Source: an uncultured Ruminiclostridium sp. (GTDB taxonomy: Bacteria > Bacillota > Clostridia > Oscillospirales > Ruminococcaceae). From it: a DNA stretch of 36,715 nucleotides. The notes beneath the pieces are model-generated. The model did no database searches. It worked only from the letters and a program-made list of their open reading frames with translations, and was not told the origin of the DNA. A program made the position numbers and the translations under genes. The DNA lies in the NCBI GenBank assembly GCA_910579265.1, contig CAJTTE010000008.1, positions 1-36,715 on the forward strand, given 5' to 3'. Below, one piece after another: positions 32,703-36,715 of this stretch (within the stretch, counting starts at the first letter, position 1; each line of letters begins with the position of its first letter).

Positions 32703-33947
32703 TCAAATCTCACCTCCTCGCTGCTTGCTTACGTTTTCTATCCATTCGGTAAGCAGGTTTCTCATCCTACTGCTTGGAACGTAGATGTAAATCTCTTTGC
32801 CGTCTCTGATGGCTGATCGCCATATCCATTGCAGCATAAAGGATAACGCATACATATCCTCGTCTACTTCTATCCCGAACTTGTTATATAATCTCCTTTC
32901 GTTAGTATTCATAAATACGTTTGCCGTATATGCCAAATATTTTCTGTTTCTGTACTTATTGGTTGCTCTTGCGTTAAAAGAAAGGAAGGCCTTAGTATAG
33001 CCCTTACCTTTAATTTTTTGATAACCTATTTTGTAGCCGCCCCAGAGACGTTCGTTAACCGGCGAATCCCCCCATACGTTCTTAAAAACATTGTAGATAT
33101 TCCTTTTAAGCTTATTTAATCGTTCCCCTCCTTTTTTGAACCAGTTCATAGAAAGGGCGCACCTATCGTCTCCTATGCGATTAAGGGACTCCCTGTTTAA
33201 TATATTGATCTTATCTTTAAGGCTTTTAACATAATCCGGAGTATATTCCGTATTTTCACAAAAGCGGTAAGTACCGTCGTTAGTTCGTTTTACTCCTATA
33301 TAGTCGAATTTTAATCCGTTTATTTCCGTAAAATAATATAAAGTCTGTCCTTTAAACAGGTATGTGAGAATAAATACTTCCTTAAATGCGGATAGAAACT
33401 CGGGCGGCATTATCCAGTAGAAGAATTCGCTCTCATTTTCGTCTTTAACCCTTATTAAATTTCTCGAATTAAGAATGTTAAATATATTTTCAAAGATTGC
33501 GCCGTCATAAAGCTTTGTTTTGTTTGATGAACATACGCCGTCATTTTCCAAGATCCAACCTTGATCTAACATTAGATTAAAATCGGTTGTTTTTAATTTG
33601 GTCTTGTCCAGCATACTGATATTTTCGTCCAAAATAAGGGTATAGCCTTGTTTTTTAATATCGTCTAACATTTCTTTGGAGTAGCGTTTAAAAGCTTGAT
33701 GCGTGGTCGTAATATTTTCTCCGTCATGAATTAGACCGATAGTATGAAGTATTTTGCTATGTCTAAACTCATATCTGTCCGACGAAGGCTCAACGAAGCA
33801 AAGAGCGGGACATTGTTCCTTGATCCTTCCGGCTTCCTCTAAATACGGAGTTATATAAATGAACTTATCGTCCGAGTGTTCGTTCATATATGTGATTGCT
33901 GCGGATGACTTTCCGCTGCCCATAATTGCGTCGCAAACTTTGATCAT
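32703..33947 (-). CDS. SF2-like helicase / P-loop ATPase
   Basis: 414 aa. Walker A GSGKSS (10-15) lies at the very start (MIKVCDAIMGSGKSSAAITY), motif Ia-like YITPYLEEAGRI follows, and Walker B is LILDEN (104-109). Motif VI-like QWIWRSAIR (373-381) has an arginine finger. This is the layout of compact phage DEAD-like helicases acting in replication or origin opening. The Walker B box reads DEN rather than DEAD/H. GAGGAAA precedes the ATG. It is cotranscribed with the polymerase gene. Confidence 0.82.
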   Translation of the reverse strand: MIKVCDAIMGSGKSSAAITYMNEHSDDKFIYITPYLEEAGRIKEQCPALCFVEPSSDRYEFRHSKILHTIGLIHDGENITTTHQAFKRYSKEMLDDIKKQGYTLILDENISMLDKTKLKTTDFNLMLDQGWILENDGVCSSNKTKLYDGAIFENIFNILNSRNLIRVKDENESEFFYWIMPPEFLSAFKEVFILTYLFKGQTLYYFTEINGLKFDYIGVKRTNDGTYRFCENTEYTPDYVKSLKDKINILNRESLNRIGDDRCALSMNWFKKGGERLNKLKRNIYNVFKNVWGDSPVNERLWGGYKIGYQKIKGKGYTKAFLSFNARATNKYRNRKYLAYTANVFMNTNERRLYNKFGIEVDEDMYALSFMLQWIWRSAIRDGKEIYIYVPSSRMRNLLTEWIENVSKQRGGEI

Positions 33948-34004
33948 AAATTTCCTCGCTTTAATTTCATAATCGTCGATCTGTCCGATATTATAATGCG
34001 CGAA

Positions 34005-34826
34005 TCAACCTGCGCTTTCTCCGTATTCGTATATGCCGCTGTCAATCAGATAGCCGTGAAGCTTGCTTCCCAGGTTAAGATTTCTGTATGCCTGGTCTAT
34101 TTCTTCTCCCGTTATTCCGATGTAATCCAATGTTTGGGCGGGAGACGAATGTCCGAGCATTTTCTGGAGCAGAAGCAATTTTCGGTTGTCATTATTACTC
34201 ATAACCATTTGGTGGTAACAAAAAGTTTTCCTGAGGGTATGAGTGGAAATTTTAGCGTTGATATTAAGGTCGTCGGCAATGCCTTTAAGAATCCGGTTAA
34301 TGCTCCAAATTGATAACGGCTCGTTATTTGCTCCTCCATTATTGGAAATGCTGCGGAACATATAATCGCTTAGGGATATATTCGGCATATTCTCCAAATA
34401 GAGCGTAACCGCTTCCATAACGGCTCGGTTAATGGTAATATACCTGTTTTCCTTATGTTTTCGCGTATTACGGGTCTTTTTTTCAAATACCGGGAATCTC
34501 TCTTTGAATATACAATCGTCGTTTATAAGGTTTGAAAACCTGAGCGTACGCAGATCGCTTACGCGAAGCCCAAAGTTGATTCCTACGATAAAAAGCATGT
34601 TATCCCTGTATCGTTTGTTGCGTATAAGATATTTGGAAATACGATCTATATCCTCCAAGCTCTTAATAGGTTCGGCGGCGTGCTCGGCGGCCAGTATTTC
34701 TGATGTTTGTTCCTGCGCGGGAGCTATAAGACCTTGAACGGAATTTCTCATGCCGCTTGTTTTAAGCAAAGTTAAATTAATATTATTGCAATTTTGGTTA
34801 AAGTTGCCTTTTTTTAAAATTTCCAC
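34005..34826 (-). CDS. int: Tyrosine recombinase (phage integrase)
   Basis: The catalytic domain is complete. Counting from TTG 34847: Arg95 in GLRVSDLR, HTLRKTF (His203, Arg206), LGHSSPAQTLDYIG (His233, nucleophile Tyr242). The N-terminal core-binding domain is very short, about 60 residues with a disordered start, compared with 100 or more in most integrases. The longest frame starts at TTG 34847; GTG at 34826 lies 12 bases after AAGGGAG and is preferred. It would integrate or excise the prophage. No attachment site is recognised. A strong operator-bearing promoter is at 35071-35125. Confidence 0.9.
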   Translation of the reverse strand: MEILKKGNFNQNCNNINLTLLKTSGMRNSVQGLIAPAQEQTSEILAAEHAAEPIKSLEDIDRISKYLIRNKRYRDNMLFIVGINFGLRVSDLRTLRFSNLINDDCIFKERFPVFEKKTRNTRKHKENRYITINRAVMEAVTLYLENMPNISLSDYMFRSISNNGGANNEPLSIWSINRILKGIADDLNINAKISTHTLRKTFCYHQMVMSNNDNRKLLLLQKMLGHSSPAQTLDYIGITGEEIDQAYRNLNLGSKLHGYLIDSGIYEYGESAG

Positions 34827-35070
34827 GTTTAAAAATTCTCCCTTCAAATGGTTTGATTTTTTTTAAAACGCACTCTCAAAAGTGGTAAAATTTCATTTTT
34901 ACAAGCATCAAACCCTTTTGTAGAGCGGTTTTGAATATCGTTTCTTAAAATCTCAACCAGAATCTTTTTATCTTAGGACACAACCTTCTGCCTCGCACTA
35001 AACAAGCGCAAGCTTGCCACAATAGCAATATATTTAGTCTGATATCTCCAAAAAATAAAAGCCGGATGGC

Positions 35071-35125
35071 AAATGCTATATTTTTAGTCTATAATAATTA
35101 TAGCATTTTACGGTAACAAAGTCAA
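35071..35125 (-). promoter_or_regulatory. Leftward operon promoter with palindromic operator
   Basis: TTGACT (35120-35125), 17 bases, TATAAT (35097-35102), reading toward the integrase. A perfect 10-bp inverted repeat, AAATGCTATA (35071-35080) / TATAGCATTT (35099-35108), overlaps the -10 box and the start site, as for a repressor operator. The untranslated leader would be about 240 bases. Confidence 0.8.
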
Positions 35126-35478
35126 TATGTTTTTTAAAATTTTTTTAAATTTTTTCACATTCTTTTGACTTAAAATACAACTATGGTTAACGAGTTGTTG
35201 TCATGTTTTTATGACTGTTCAAAAATTTTTTAAAGATTACGACCCGTTATTATTCATTTTCCGTCATTTAAAAGATCGCTTGAATGAGATGGCTTTTATA
35301 TGATAAATAAGGGAAATTTACGGGTTTATTTATGGGTGGGAGACGGAGTCACTTACTGTATTTCGCTAATATTACCCCCTTCAAAAAACCATAACCACCC
35401 TATGTGCAGTAGCGGCAAAAGTGCACGTTGGGAAAAAAAGTCCCTCCCCCTTTACGGTAAGGAAACATAGCTCACAAT

Positions 35479-35507
35479 TTGACTTAACAGCTATATCGTT
35501 ATAAAAT
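35479..35507 (+). promoter_or_regulatory. Rightward promoter of the sigma-like gene
   Basis: TTGACT (35479-35484), 17 bases, TAAAAT (35502-35507), about 85 bases ahead of the ATG at 35599. The ribosome site is AGAGGA. Confidence 0.65.
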
Positions 35508-35598
35508 TAACTTGACGGCTAAACCGGTCGTTATCCTTACATCCACACAAGGACAATAATTTTAAAACCCCGTAAACACGGGAGAAAGAGGACTTACC

Positions 35599-36441
35599 AT
35601 GAAAAATCAAAGAATGTTTAAAGAGCTATTGGAAACATTGGAAAACGCTTACAACACACCAAACACTTCCGACAGTGAAAAAGCTGAAGCACTTGCAAAA
35701 ACAGCGAAAATCATCACGCAAAGCGTATTGAAAAAGATTTTGAACGCAATGAACAGCGGTGCAACAGAGAACGGCACAACGCCGAAAGGCGGGCAATATG
35801 AAAACTATTTACGCCGTTTGAAGCGGGAAGCATGGCACAATGAAAATGATGGGGAAGCTCTGAACAACGCCGCAATAATTGCTCTTTTGGAGGAGATAAA
35901 CAGGCAGCTTGAAAGGGGTGAAACGGTCGACCTTGAAAGACCTTATACCATCAAGCGTTTATCAAAACGAATATATATCCAGTCAAAGCAATCGGCCGCT
36001 TACAAGGAATCGGAAACAACGCCAATACAACAGGTATTTAAAGCGGTTAGACGTGAGATACAACAAAATGCAAGCCCGAAGATTGTTGAAAACGGATATA
36101 GCTACATTGAAGGCGAATTTGATCCGGTGACGGGCGAAAAAACATACTATCGCGCCGCAAAGTATGCCGATATAGGCGGCTATACAACCGACATTAAAGG
36201 CGCTATATGTTATGATCATTACACCACGTCATATAATGATTTCATGGAGTATAATTCTGTTGTCGAAAAGTTGACCGCCGTATTATCACCGGTTCAGAAA
36301 ATTGTATTTGAAAAGCGTTTGCAAGGGTACGGACATAAAGCGATAGCAACGTATTGCGGCTTCACACCCGATACCGCAAAGTATCACTTAAAGGCAATAC
36401 AAAAGCACGCTGAGAAAATCGGCATAACTTACAATAAGTAG
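35599..36441 (+). CDS. Sigma-70 region 4-like / HTH DNA-binding protein
   Basis: 280 aa, MKNQRMFKELLETLENAYNT. The C-terminal 60 residues are a sigma region-4 or LuxR-like helix-turn-helix (LTAVLSPVQKIVFEKRLQGY, GHKAIATYCGFTPDTAKYHL). The N-terminal part is helical, with YENYLRRLKREAWHNENDG. Similar proteins are frequent on Clostridia plasmids and integrative elements and are thought to regulate transcription. It is a self-contained cassette with own promoter and terminator, on the opposite strand to the phage genes and with higher GC. It is bounded by related GC-rich repeat sequences, so it may be a separate insertion. Confidence 0.75.
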   Translation: MKNQRMFKELLETLENAYNTPNTSDSEKAEALAKTAKIITQSVLKKILNAMNSGATENGTTPKGGQYENYLRRLKREAWHNENDGEALNNAAIIALLEEINRQLERGETVDLERPYTIKRLSKRIYIQSKQSAAYKESETTPIQQVFKAVRREIQQNASPKIVENGYSYIEGEFDPVTGEKTYYRAAKYADIGGYTTDIKGAICYDHYTTSYNDFMEYNSVVEKLTAVLSPVQKIVFEKRLQGYGHKAIATYCGFTPDTAKYHLKAIQKHAEKIGITYNK

Positions 36442-36460
36442 TATCCTTTACGAATACTTT

Positions 36461-36490
36461 GTGCCGCCTTTTAGGCGGTGCTTTTTTTTG
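36461..36490 (+). terminator. Rho-independent terminator of the sigma-like gene
   Basis: GTGCCGCC-TTTTA-GGCGGTGC followed by eight T, twenty bases after the stop codon. Confidence 0.93.
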
Positions 36491-36496
36491 CTTTGC

Positions 36497-36715
36497 TTAC
36501 GGTACGGAGTGCGGCAAGCGACAGCAAGCCCCTCCCCCCTTACGGTACGGAGTGCGGCAAGCGACAGCAAGCCCCTCCCCCCTTACGGTACGGAGTGCGG
36601 CAAGCGACAGCAAGCCCATCCCCCCTTACGGTACGGAGTGCGGCAAGCGACAGCAGCCCTCCCCCCTTACGGTACGGAGTGCGGCGAGCGACAGCAGCCC
36701 TCCCCCCTTACGGTA
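36497..36715. repeat. GC-rich 43-bp tandem repeat array, open at the window edge
   Basis: Units begin TTACGGTACGGAGTGCGG and end in a pyrimidine run, AGCCCCTCCCCCC. Starts are at 36497, 36540, 36583, 36626, 36667 and 36708. Three units are 43 bp and the last two complete ones 41 bp, from loss in the AAGCCC/AGCCC part. There is no spacer diversity. It is clearly more GC-rich than its surroundings and may continue beyond the window. Confidence 0.95.

Larger units (their letters stand above)
34848..35598. other. Control region between integrase and sigma-like gene
   Basis: 751 bases without a gene, AT-rich near the left and GC-mixed on the right. It holds a leftward promoter with palindrome (35071-35125) and a rightward promoter (35479-35507). 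Two TATATTTAGTCT-like direct repeats lie at about 35028-35040 and 35077-35090. TCCCTCCCCCTTTACGGTAA at 35443-35462 is a diverged single copy of the 43-bp repeat found at 36497-36715. An attachment site or replication origin could lie here, but none is demonstrable. Confidence 0.55.

Noticed and set aside
36497..36715. CRISPR array
   Set aside because: Units are contiguous tandem copies with no unique spacers and no cas genes nearby.
1..36715. tRNA or rRNA genes
   Set aside because: No cloverleaf with a GTTCNANNC arm or rRNA-like stretch was seen on either strand.
1..36715. Diversity-generating retroelement
   Set aside because: No reverse transcriptase and no adenine-variable repeat pair; the large repeats are antirepressor genes.

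Overview
The window looks like a prophage or temperate phage genome fragment from a low-GC Firmicute, probably an uncultured gut or rumen Clostridia. The grounds are AT-rich DNA, strong GGAGG-type ribosome sites, TTGACA/TATAAT promoters and a head-tail gene order typical of tailed phages. Almost everything from 34.8 kb down to 10.4 kb is one tightly packed leftward (minus-strand) transcription unit.

Right to left: at 36.5-36.7 kb there is a GC-rich 43-bp tandem repeat. A sigma/HTH-like gene (35.6-36.4 kb, plus strand) follows, then a 750-bp control region with divergent promoters. The leftward genes are a tyrosine integrase, a helicase-like ATPase, a small Cys protein, a 920-aa protein with the DxDGD active-site motif of single-chain two-barrel RNA polymerases (YonO/QDE-1 class), and a zinc-ribbon replication-type protein. 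A tandem-duplicated regulatory block comes next. After it are a metallophosphoesterase, an HU-like protein, a small-terminase candidate, large terminase, portal, protease/scaffold, decoration protein, major capsid protein, connectors, tail tube, chaperone candidates, a RusA resolvase and the N-terminal 594 codons of the tape-measure protein. No lysis, tail-fibre or baseplate genes are visible.

The main discovery is at 1.6-10.4 kb. The tape-measure gene is interrupted exactly at a Gly codon (10439) by a hand-foldable group I intron ribozyme. It has P1 with the U.G pair, P2, P3, P4, P5, P6, P8 and P9-like stems. The tape-measure reading frame resumes in phase 8.86 kb away at 1580, directly after a candidate terminal omega-G. 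Just inside that distant 3' end are three consecutive hairpins with different stems but the same loop core, UCCACAA, which is complementary to UUGUGGA in the ribozyme. The 8.4 kb between carries cargo instead of a recognisable transposase or homing endonuclease. The cargo includes an RHH repressor/antirepressor operon, a DUF2513 gene, and membrane or coiled-coil genes on the opposite strand behind their own promoters. Two of these genes have matching short leader RNAs (promoter, hairpin, terminator). The second tape-measure exon is itself cut at 864 by an 850-bp segment (antirepressor plus upstream DNA), of which a second, frameshifted copy lies inside the intron. The picture is of nested insertions that turned a structural gene into a cargo platform, possibly spliced out at the RNA level.
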